Part shown: piece after piece, positions 16,034 to 22,407 of the stretch
Layout of the letters: the number at the start of each line of letters is the position of its first letter
Position numbering within the stretch: the stretch's first letter is position 1
DNA from: PUMD01 sp964599275
GTDB lineage: Bacteria > Bacillota > Sulfobacillia > SLMV01
DNA length: 27,429 nucleotides
NCBI GenBank assembly: GCA_964599275.1
Contig: CAZRFK010000020.1
Coordinates: forward strand, 1-27,429
Direction: 5' to 3'
The notes under the pieces: generated by a model
Told to the model about the DNA's origin: nothing
Seen by the model: only the letters and a program-made list of their open reading frames with translations
Databases searched by the model: none
Translations under genes and position numbers: made by a program

Positions 16034-17197
16034 CTAATAAATGAGGTATTCCCGTCTTTCATTGCGAAACTCAAAGCACTGTCTCTCCCAGTATTCCTCT
16101 ATCTGTCTGCAAGATTCATCCTGTTCAATCATCTGACGGATAACATCAGTACCTAACAATCGATCAAAAATCAAATCTCCCTGTTGGTCAGTAGACCAGG
16201 CAAACATGTTCCCCCACGTCTTGTGGATTGCCATAACAACACCGACTGCTGTGGTGAGGGGTTTGGCCTGTTTCCGGTTAATAAGGTGAAACTGCACTCC
16301 TTCACAGACTTCTCCGCTGTATTCTCCAGTTGTGGGTACAAAACGTACTGGCCGAAGGACAATGCCGCACCTGGACGAAAAATGTTTTTCGGCAGCTTCC
16401 TTTAAGCGACACCCTTCAATCCAAGGAGCACCCACCACCTGAAATGGTAAAGCAGTCCCCCTACCTTCAGATACGTTAATACCTTCAAAGATGCACGTTC
16501 CTGAGTATAGATTAGCCATAATGACGCTGCTAGAGTTTAGTGTGGGGGGCACCCACACCAGGTCAGTGTCATTCCACAACATGTCCCTGTGCCAATCTGA
16601 CATGGGCACAACATCAAGGAAATCCTCTGGGCAGCGACCACTCAAAAACATCAAACTCAATTCACCAATGGTCATGCCGTGTCTTATGGGCGCTGGATAA
16701 GCAGAAACAATCGAACGATAGCCCTGCTCCACCAGCGGTCCCTGCATTTGAAGACCTCCAAGTGGGTTGGGCCGATCCAGAATCCACAGGCTGCATCCAG
16801 CAGGAATGGCCTGTTCGGCCAGCTGAAGTACCGTTGCAAAAAATGTATAATACCTGCTGCCAATATCCTGTAAGTCTACCAGGACTATGTCAAGATTGGA
16901 AAAGATCTCATCTGAAGGCCTCTGTTCATACAAACTATATACAGGTAATCCAGTAACAGAATCAGTTCCGTGGGTCACCACCTCACCGGCAAAATTCTCA
17001 CCACGTATACCATGTTCGGGGGAGAAAAGACATTCAAGCGCGAACCGGGAATCAGCAGCCAAAATATCGGCAGTCATCTGCAGTTTTTCATTCACACCAG
17101 ACGGATTGGTAAGAAGACCCAATTTCAATTTATGCAACCGGTTGATTCGAGACTCGCTTTTCAACAGTGTGCGGATCCCCAGATCAATGGTGGCCAC
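16034..17197 (-). CDS. namZ: NamZ-type exo-beta-N-acetylmuramidase (DUF1343, GH171, YbbC family)
   Basis: This family removes terminal MurNAc from peptidoglycan fragments; in Bacillus NamZ works with NagZ and AmiE in wall recycling. The 387 residues show the DUF1343 pattern: LKLGLLTNPSGV near residue 30, LFSPEHGIRG, GLPVYSLYEQRPSDE, DIVLVDLQDIGSRYYTF, LDRPNPLGG, PIRHGMTIGEL, WVPPTLNSS, IFEGINVSEGRGTALPFQVVGAPWI, and the typical C-terminal REYLIY. The frame is intact. I prefer GTG 17195-17197 with GGGG seven bases before it; a TTG at 17228-17230, also behind a purine run, would add 11 residues. No signal peptide is seen with either start, though the Bacillus enzyme is exported. Its partner gene nagZ begins 3 bp later but is broken. 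An XRE regulator precedes it by 142 bp. Confidence 0.93.
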   Translation of the reverse strand: MATIDLGIRTLLKSESRINRLHKLKLGLLTNPSGVNEKLQMTADILAADSRFALECLFSPEHGIRGENFAGEVVTHGTDSVTGLPVYSLYEQRPSDEIFSNLDIVLVDLQDIGSRYYTFFATVLQLAEQAIPAGCSLWILDRPNPLGGLQMQGPLVEQGYRSIVSAYPAPIRHGMTIGELSLMFLSGRCPEDFLDVVPMSDWHRDMLWNDTDLVWVPPTLNSSSVIMANLYSGTCIFEGINVSEGRGTALPFQVVGAPWIEGCRLKEAAEKHFSSRCGIVLRPVRFVPTTGEYSGEVCEGVQFHLINRKQAKPLTTAVGVVMAIHKTWGNMFAWSTDQQGDLIFDRLLGTDVIRQMIEQDESCRQIEEYWERQCFEFRNERREYLIY

Positions 17198-17339
17198 AGC
17201 AATTCCCCACCAGAACGTTTGTGATTGCAAACAGCCCCTTCCTGAAACGAAACAGATATTAACAATATGTTGACTTTTTCAGTATTGGAGTAATTAAATC
17301 CTTCCGTATTTGCTGTAGAAGACCCTGTATCCGGTAGGC

Positions 17340-17699
17340 TCAATCACACGATTGGAGACTGAGAAGAAACTTCTTGAGGGCTTGTACCTGTTCGGGAGCC
17401 AAAGACTCCAATTCAACCATTATTTCAGCAATATCAGGTCGTTTCTGCACAATGCGCGCCGCCAATATTACCTCATCAGGCAGTATATCCTCAACATCAG
17501 ATATCTCCGTGATCAGGCGAGCTGGGGACACATCATAGACCTCTGCCAATTCACGTACTACCTCCACCTTGGGTTGTCGCTCTCCCCGCTCATATTTGCT
17601 TATAGTAGTGAAATGGCGACCTGTCTGATCCTCAACATCATAAATACTGAGTCCTGCTTTTTTTCGATAATGCCTCAAGCGGTTCCCCAAATTGGACAC
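17340..17699 (-). CDS. XRE-family helix-turn-helix transcriptional regulator
   Basis: This is a small DNA-binding regulator of the Cro/C1 type. Of its 119 residues, about 3-62 form the helix-turn-helix (LGNRLRHYRKKAGLSIYDVE, then FTTISKYERGERQPKVEVVRELAEVY). The rest is a mostly helical tail (LAPEQVQALKKFLLSL) likely used for dimerisation or ligand response. No ligand domain can be named. GTG 17697-17699 is used because GAGGAG lies 8 bases before it; an earlier GTG at 17706-17708 overlaps that Shine-Dalgarno. It stands directly upstream of namZ and the broken nagZ, so it may regulate wall-recycling genes, but that is inference. Repeated TATAGAC half-sites 80-140 bp upstream could be its own operator. 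Confidence 0.88.
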   Translation of the reverse strand: MSNLGNRLRHYRKKAGLSIYDVEDQTGRHFTTISKYERGERQPKVEVVRELAEVYDVSPARLITEISDVEDILPDEVILAARIVQKRPDIAEIMVELESLAPEQVQALKKFLLSLQSCD

Positions 17700-17777
17700 A
17701 CTAAACACTCCTCTATATTAACTTTTCATAATCTGTCACCACCTTTCCTATAGCCGTTGCGGGGGATTTAGCGAAAG

Positions 17778-17837
17778 TATAGACGTTAGGTCTATAACCT
17801 GACGACAAAAAGCGTCTTCTGCAAATTTCCGTCTATA
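17778..17837. promoter_or_regulatory. Operator-like repeats: TATAGAC palindrome plus a third half-site
   Basis: A perfect inverted repeat TATAGAC-GTTAG-GTCTATA covers 17778-17796, and a third copy of the half-site (GTCTATA) is at 17831-17837, 34 bp away. The site lies about 80 bp upstream of the XRE gene start and would overlap its promoter or early leader. Palindromic sites of this size are typical for XRE dimers, so autoregulation is a reasonable inference. The sequence is seen; the role is not proved. Confidence 0.5.
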
Positions 17838-17945
17838 TCAACTTAAATAGAGATAGTTTTACTGGGATTTGTAGATTATCATAAAGGTGTTAGATGTGAT
17901 GAAAATCTTGAAATATTTTACTTTACTCTATTCAGGATTACCCCA

Positions 17946-17995
17946 AAAGGCCCCCTCCTTTTCCCCTTGAACAATTATCATTGAAGGGGGCCTTG
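17946..17995 (-). terminator. Rho-independent terminator after the glxK-reductase genes
   Basis: On the minus strand AAGGCCCCCT (17994-17985) pairs perfectly with AGGGGGCCTT (17956-17947) around a 28-nt loop, followed by a short T-run. It starts about 50 bases after the reductase stop codon. The stem is nearly symmetrical, and there is an AAAA on the other flank, so it may also stop transcripts coming the other way. The T-run is short, only four bases. Confidence 0.75.
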
Positions 17996-18044
17996 ATTAT
18001 CATATCTGCAACTGGAACAGTCTCACCAGGCAGATGTACCCGTT

Positions 18045-19031
18045 TCACTCAAGAACTTGTGGGTTAACAATATGCTCAGGTCTCTGTCCATTCAGTACAG
18101 TAACCGCATTTTCGGCAGCTAACCGGGCCATTTCGCGCCGGGTGTTTATGGTTGCACTTCCCAGATGTGGAGTCAGAACAACATTGTCAAGTTCTGTGAA
18201 GGGATGGTCCTCGGATAGAGGTTCCTCCGAAAAAACATCCAATCCTGCAGCTGCCAAATAATCCCGGCGGAGCACCTCAATTAAAGCCCGCTCATCGATT
18301 ACTTCTCCGCGGGAAGTGTTCACTAAAACTGCACCCTCTTTCATCGAGTTGAGACGCTCACGATCTATCAGATGATATGTTTGATCAATCAATGGCACGT
18401 GAACAGAAATAAAGTCTGAGGTTGTCAAAAGCTCATCCAACTCAACATATTCAGCACCGAGCTCCTTTTCCAGCTCTTCGTTTCTAGTAGGATCAGCATA
18501 TACCAGATCCACGGAAAAACCTGCTGCTCGGCGGGCCACAGCCCGGCCAATCCTCCCCATGCCTACTACACCCAGCCTGCTGTTGTGCAGGTCACGCCCC
18601 AGCATATACGTGGGCTCCCAGCTGAGCCACTGTCCGTTTCTGACTGCAGCATCACCTTCAGGAACCCTTCGCGCTGCAGCCAGCAGCAGAGCAAACGCCA
18701 TATCAGCAGTCGTTTCTGTAAGCACGCCAGGGGTATTGGTAACTGCAATGCCCCGGCGAGTTGCCTCCTCAACATCAATGTTGTCATAACCTACAGCGTA
18801 ATTACTTATGACCTGCAGTTCAGGTGCACGGTCCATCATCTCGGCATCAAATTCATCGGTCAAAAGAGACACTACTGCATCAACATCAGCCACCATCTCT
18901 CTGAGCTCTTCCCTGCTTGGTGGGATCCGCGCGGGCCATACCTCAACTTCACAATGTTGTGTGAGGATATCCATACCATTTGGGGGGATTTTTCTGGTCA
19001 CCAGCACCTGACCATTCGTCTTCGTCCTCAT
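18045..19031 (-). CDS. D-2-hydroxyacid dehydrogenase, glyoxylate/hydroxypyruvate reductase type
   Basis: This NAD(P)H-dependent oxidoreductase most likely reduces glyoxylate to glycolate or hydroxypyruvate to D-glycerate. The 328-residue protein has the family layout: a split substrate domain with VISNYAVGYDNIDVEEA and NTPGVLTETTADMAFALLL, and a Rossmann domain with GVVGMGRIGRAVARR near residue 155. The catalytic Arg is in NTSRGEVID, Glu in EEPL, and His in LTPHLGSAT. ATG 19029-19031 follows AAGGGAGG at 8 bases. It lies 17 bp after glycerate kinase, which supports a glycerate route: hydroxypyruvate to glycerate, then to 2-phosphoglycerate. The sequence resembles GyaR, but cofactor preference is not decided. 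A strong terminator follows. Confidence 0.9.
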   Translation of the reverse strand: MRTKTNGQVLVTRKIPPNGMDILTQHCEVEVWPARIPPSREELREMVADVDAVVSLLTDEFDAEMMDRAPELQVISNYAVGYDNIDVEEATRRGIAVTNTPGVLTETTADMAFALLLAAARRVPEGDAAVRNGQWLSWEPTYMLGRDLHNSRLGVVGMGRIGRAVARRAAGFSVDLVYADPTRNEELEKELGAEYVELDELLTTSDFISVHVPLIDQTYHLIDRERLNSMKEGAVLVNTSRGEVIDERALIEVLRRDYLAAAGLDVFSEEPLSEDHPFTELDNVVLTPHLGSATINTRREMARLAAENAVTVLNGQRPEHIVNPQVLE

Positions 19032-19048
19032 GAATTAAGCCTCCCTTA

Positions 19049-20179
19049 TCATAAACGGCACCTGAGCCGGTGTGCTAAGCAGTAAGCCGCATTTTTTAAA
19101 TCTGCTTCTGCCTGCTGCGTTGAAATTGGCGGTTCCGATGAATCGCTGGCCGGGATAATGTAATCAAACCTCTCAAAGAGCCTATTGGCATCGTCTTTAC
19201 TGACAGAACCAGGAACTGCTGCCACAGGAATCCCTGCAGCTTTTGCTCTTTTTGCCACAATTATGGGCAGTTTACCTGCCAGAGTTTGCGAGTCAAGAAG
19301 TCCTTCACCCGTCAGCACCAGATCAATCCTGTCGGTTTCCAGCAACTGCTCAAAACCTGATACCTTGACAGCCAGCTCTGCTCCCGACAGCAGTTCTGCA
19401 TTCAGGAGCGCTTTCAACATGGCCCCCACGCCCCCAGCAGCGCCAGCCCCCGGATACGAGGTCACATCCTCTCCAACCAAGCAATTAAGAATCTCTCCCA
19501 AACTCTCCAATCCACGTTCCAGTAACTCTACCTGACATTCATTTGCTCCCTTCTGCGGACCAAAAATCCTGGCAGCGCCCTGGGAACCGGTTAGGGGATT
19601 GTTCACATCGCACATGACCTCAACAATAGTATCTTTCCATCCGGGATGGAATCCACTCAAATCGATTGAATGTATGCGGGACAACCCACGTCCCGATGGA
19701 GGAACTTCATCACCGTATCGGTCAATAAATCTCACCCCCAGTGCACGGGCCATTCCCAGGCCGCCATCAACAGTGGCACTACCCCCTATACCCACGATTA
19801 TGCGACTGCTTCTACGTCGCGCTGCATTGAGCAGCTGCCCAGTTCCCCAGCTGCTGCACTCCAGGGGGTTCAGTTCCTGCCGCGAAAGCAATATCAGCCC
19901 GGATGCACGGGCCATCTCTACAAAAGCAGAACCACTACTCAACACTGCTATTTCAGAGCAAATTTCGCGTCCGAGAGGATCCAGAACCTTTTCTGGATGC
20001 TTTGTTCCACCCACTGCATCCAACATGGCGCAGAGGGTTCCTTCGCCCCCGTCACCTAAAGGAATCTGGACCGTAGACACCTCAGGAAGTATCTCCTTCA
20101 AACCTTCGGCCAGAATCGAGGCTGCCTCACCTGCAGTCAATGTTCCCTTGTAGCTATCGGGGGATATCAATATTCGCAT
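19049..20179 (-). CDS. glxK: Glycerate kinase (GarK/GlxK family)
   Basis: The enzyme phosphorylates D-glycerate with ATP, giving 2-phosphoglycerate in the well-studied members of this family. The 376-residue length matches. The N-terminus ILISPDSYKGTLTA and the segment PLGDGGEGTL are diagnostic, followed by GREICSEIAVL, ECSSWGTGQLL, VGIGGSATVDGGLGMARALG, EVMCDVNNPLTG, GAARIFGPQKGA, AAGGVGAML and LVLTGEGLLDSQTL. No motif is damaged. ATG 20177-20179 has GGGAGTGA 8 bases upstream. It lies 22 bp after the YvlD-type gene and 17 bp before the reductase, so the three are probably one transcript. Whether the pair serves glyoxylate, serine or sugar-acid degradation is not clear; no transporter or upstream enzyme is present in the window. 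Confidence 0.94.
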   Translation of the reverse strand: MRILISPDSYKGTLTAGEAASILAEGLKEILPEVSTVQIPLGDGGEGTLCAMLDAVGGTKHPEKVLDPLGREICSEIAVLSSGSAFVEMARASGLILLSRQELNPLECSSWGTGQLLNAARRRSSRIIVGIGGSATVDGGLGMARALGVRFIDRYGDEVPPSGRGLSRIHSIDLSGFHPGWKDTIVEVMCDVNNPLTGSQGAARIFGPQKGANECQVELLERGLESLGEILNCLVGEDVTSYPGAGAAGGVGAMLKALLNAELLSGAELAVKVSGFEQLLETDRIDLVLTGEGLLDSQTLAGKLPIIVAKRAKAAGIPVAAVPGSVSKDDANRLFERFDYIIPASDSSEPPISTQQAEADLKNAAYCLAHRLRCRL

Positions 20180-20201
20180 CCAAAACTCACTCCCTGCAGT
20201 T

Positions 20202-20534
20202 TCAATTTTTTAAAAACAGTGAAAGCAAAACACTGAAAAAGGTAAACAGCAAAGCAGCAAGTACGGCCGTCATAAGATTGCTCACTGAAAAAGCTGGAAC
20301 AAGCCAGGCCGTCAGCTGAAGCATCAGAGCATTTATAAAGAAAGTGAAAAGCCCCAGCGTCAACAAATTCAGTGGAAGCGTCACAACCAGCAAAAAGGGA
20401 CGGATCACAGCATTTACTACACCCAGGATAGCCCCAGCTAAAATTGCAGCGGCAGCGCCTTCATAACTAACCCCAGTCAGCAAATGTCCCACGATTACAA
20501 TTGTCACTGTGTTTAACAACCATCTGCGAATCAT
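20202..20534 (-). CDS. YvlD-type small membrane protein (phage holin 4 superfamily)
   Basis: This is a 110-residue integral membrane protein with about four hydrophobic helices: LLNTVTIVIVGHLLTGV, AAAILAGAILGVVNAVI, LLTLGLFTFFINALMLQLTAWL and MTAVLAALLFTFFSVLLSLFL. The IRPFLLVVTLPLNLLTLGLF stretch is the signature of the YvlD/DUF360-type family, annotated as phage holin family 4. It is not evidence of a prophage, since no phage genes are near. In Bacillus yvlD is in an operon with yvlB and yvlC; here yvlB lies just upstream but a terminator separates them. ATG 20532-20534 has a GAAAGGA about 14 bases ahead, a rather long spacing. A role in envelope stress is inferred from the family. Confidence 0.88.
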   Translation of the reverse strand: MIRRWLLNTVTIVIVGHLLTGVSYEGAAAAILAGAILGVVNAVIRPFLLVVTLPLNLLTLGLFTFFINALMLQLTAWLVPAFSVSNLMTAVLAALLFTFFSVLLSLFLKN

Positions 20535-20707
20535 CAGATTGGTTCATTCCTTTCTCTGACAATATTAATTAAATACAGAAGTCACACTGCAGTACCATAA
20601 TTGCCAAGGTATTTCACTGACTCCCACAACATTCAGCAATCTTTATTTTTACATCTTCATCCTTTCAAACTTTCCACAGCTGGTCGCATACTCCTGCTGT
20701 TAACCCA

Positions 20708-20752
20708 CAAAAATGGCCTTCCTGTAGTTTTCTGCCTTTACAGGAAAGCCAT
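20708..20752 (-). terminator. Rho-independent terminator after the YvlB-type gene
   Basis: On the minus strand ATGGCTTTCCTGTA (20752-20739) pairs with TACAGGAAGGCCAT (20726-20713), one T-G wobble in 14 pairs, with a 12-nt loop, then TTTTT. It begins 22 bases after the stop codon of the DUF4097 gene, so it closes the DUF2089-DUF4097 operon and separates it from the YvlD-type gene. Confidence 0.88.
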
Positions 20753-20774
20753 CATAAAACTGTGAATGAATGTC

Positions 20775-21788
20775 TTATTTCAGACGTATACTTCCGTTGG
20801 AAGTTTTTAAATCGGCAGTTATCTGCACATCAGCCTGCTCAAAACCAGTGGTTTTGGCTTTTACATGGCTTCGTCGTCTGCCTTTGTTGTCATCAATCTC
20901 GTATTCTAAATCCTCCAGGTCTGTCTTTACTTTTCCATTAGAGGTCCGGGCCTCAAACGATACTGACAGCGGTTCAGTGGCAGGAAGGGCCAGCCGTATG
21001 CTGCCATTCGAGGTCCGGGCTTTATAGTCAGACGACGTGGTTGACAGGGAAGGCTCCAGTCTGATCCTGCCATTGGAAGTCTGTGCATCAATACTACCGC
21101 TGAAATTTTTGGCCTGCACCCTGCCATTGGACGTAACCAGACGCATCTTCTCCTCAGCATTAACACCAGTACAGGCAACTCTGCCATTTGACGTTTTGGC
21201 TTCGACTTCAGTGCATGTCAGATCATTAATGCTCAACCTACCGTTTGATGTATGCAGATCCAAACTGTACCGGAAATTTTCAGGTAAATAAACTTCCAGA
21301 GCGATGCTGGTATTCGGAGGCATGTCCGTCCGCCCATCAACAATTAAAGATGCATCTTCTGCCTTTAATTGACAGAACTTCTCCGCGGCATCACGGGCGG
21401 CCTCTTTACCTCCACCGCGTACTTTGGCTCTGATTTTAATCAGAAAATCGTCTTCATCCCATCCCTGCAGCTGCAGGCGTCCATTTCGCCCGGCGAGCTG
21501 GACATCTACTGTTCCTGCATCGTCGGAAAAGCTACCGGTTACCTCTCTCTCGTAGCTCACCGCACTTCCGAAGCCGAAAAATCCACTGCCCTTTAAAGAT
21601 TTCAGAGCTCCCTTTACCAGTTCTGGCAGCTGCTGCTGCGGCTCCTGCAATGCAGAACCACTCTCACCACCTGAGGACGGTCCAGATTCTTCTTCCAGCG
21701 CCTCCATTAATTTGTCAGCTTCTTCTGTGGATATAGTCCCCTCTTCCAACATCTTGAGAATCAACCTGCGCTCTTCATTCTTCCCCAT
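20775..21788 (-). CDS. YvlB-type DUF4097 protein with TSNG beta repeats
   Basis: This 337-residue protein has an N-terminal SHOCT-like helical hairpin (residues 5-32, ERRLILKMLEEGTISTEEAD). A Ser/Gly/Gln-rich linker follows to about residue 70, then a long all-beta DUF4097 domain. The beta part repeats a TSNG motif seven times at roughly 17-30-residue spacing (HTSNGRL, KTSNGRV, VTSNGRV, QTSNGRI, RTSNGSI, RTSNGKV, KTSNGSI), consistent with a beta-helix or adhesin-like stack. No signal peptide is visible. Bacillus YvlB is part of an envelope-stress operon with YvlC and YvlD. The ATG overlaps the end of the DUF2089 gene by 14 bp, so the two are coupled, and both carry a similar short helical EEGxxxxEEA segment. 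Molecular function is unknown. Confidence 0.9.
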   Translation of the reverse strand: MGKNEERRLILKMLEEGTISTEEADKLMEALEEESGPSSGGESGSALQEPQQQLPELVKGALKSLKGSGFFGFGSAVSYEREVTGSFSDDAGTVDVQLAGRNGRLQLQGWDEDDFLIKIRAKVRGGGKEAARDAAEKFCQLKAEDASLIVDGRTDMPPNTSIALEVYLPENFRYSLDLHTSNGRLSINDLTCTEVEAKTSNGRVACTGVNAEEKMRLVTSNGRVQAKNFSGSIDAQTSNGRIRLEPSLSTTSSDYKARTSNGSIRLALPATEPLSVSFEARTSNGKVKTDLEDLEYEIDDNKGRRRSHVKAKTTGFEQADVQITADLKTSNGSIRLK

Positions 21789-22191
21789 CGAGTCCGCCCT
21801 CCCTGATCAAGCTGGCTGCCTCATCAGCGTCCAAATCGCCCTCTGATAGTTTGTTAAGTATTTCCATTCGGCGTTTGCGTGCCTTTTCCTGTTTAACTGC
21901 CTCCTGCTGTGGATCGCTTTCAACATTGTAACCAAGAGCACGCAATACGTTATCAAGACGGTTTCTAACGGTCGGGTACGATATACCAAGTTCTCGCTCA
22001 ACTTCTTTAATGTTGCCACGCGAACGTATGAAAATCTCTAAAAACTGCAGCTGCTCACTGGTCAGATGGCAAAATTTGCACGTCGCAAACTTGCCCTCCA
22101 GTGCTGTTCTACAGGAAGGACAGTACAACCGGGTAACATGCATTTCATCGCTGCAAACAGGACATCTACCGATCATCCGTGATTCATCCAT
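21775..22191 (-). CDS. DUF2089 regulator: zinc-ribbon plus helix-turn-helix
   Basis: This is a 138-residue probable transcription regulator. The N-terminal zinc-ribbon has CPVC (about residue 10) and CPSC (about 25), then a CKFC follows near 40. A helix-turn-helix comes next (QLQFLEIFIRSRGNIKEVER, then GISYPTVRNRLDNVLRALGY), and a C-terminal short SHOCT-like helical hairpin (RRMEILNKLSEGDLDADEAASLI) that matches the start of the YvlB-type protein downstream. ATG 22189-22191 is preceded by AAGGGG seven bases away; a GTG at 22207-22209 would add six residues. It is directly coupled to the yvlB-type gene, the usual partner of DUF2089 in Bacillota, and is driven by a strong promoter. It probably controls its own operon, which is inference. 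Confidence 0.92.
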   Translation of the reverse strand: MDESRMIGRCPVCSDEMHVTRLYCPSCRTALEGKFATCKFCHLTSEQLQFLEIFIRSRGNIKEVERELGISYPTVRNRLDNVLRALGYNVESDPQQEAVKQEKARKRRMEILNKLSEGDLDADEAASLIREGGLDGEE

Positions 22192-22252
22192 CGATGCACC
22201 CCTTTCCACAAATCTTGAAACAATCCTTAATTATTATCAACCTTACACTTGA

Positions 22253-22281
22253 ATAATATAACCCCCTGGAGGGCAAGTCAA
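22253..22281 (-). promoter_or_regulatory. Near-consensus sigma-A promoter for the DUF2089-DUF4097 operon
   Basis: On the minus strand TTGACT (22276-22281) and TATTAT (22253-22258) are separated by exactly 17 bp, five of six matches each. The spacer includes a GC-rich CCCTCCAGGGGG element, which is partly palindromic and could be a regulator site. The start codon is about 60 bp further on. Nothing else in the window matches consensus so well. Confidence 0.8.
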
Positions 22282-22315
22282 GGGTTTAAGCGATTACATT
22301 GATAAAATTCAGCTC

Positions 22316-22330
22316 AGATATGTGATATCT
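22316..22330. repeat. Short perfect palindrome upstream of the DUF2089 promoter
   Basis: AGATAT-GTG-ATATCT is a perfect 6-bp inverted repeat with a 3-bp spacer, 35 bp upstream of the -35 box of the DUF2089 operon. It could bind a dimeric activator, or be chance in AT-rich DNA. Confidence 0.35.
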
Positions 22331-22407
22331 TTAACAGAAATAAAAGATTAGTGGTAGAATCTCATAATCAGGTTTAACATCTGCGGATTGGCAGAACCAG
22401 ATGGAGG

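Larger units (their letters stand above)
17700..18044. other. Non-coding stretch between the reductase gene and the XRE regulator
   Basis: The first 100 or so bases (17946-18044) hold the terminator of the reductase operon. The rest should contain the promoter and leader of the XRE gene. I see three TATAGAC half-sites, AT-rich DNA around 17840-17940, and a TATGAT that could be a -10 near 17880 without a good -35. No open frame of note on either strand. Confidence 0.5.

Noticed and set aside
17940..17995. Attenuator or riboswitch in the XRE leader
   Set aside because: The hairpin lies about 50 bases after the reductase stop codon, with a T-run, so it is better read as that operon's terminator.
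20202..20534. Phage holin indicating a prophage
   Set aside because: The protein matches the chromosomal YvlD type and no other phage gene lies nearby.
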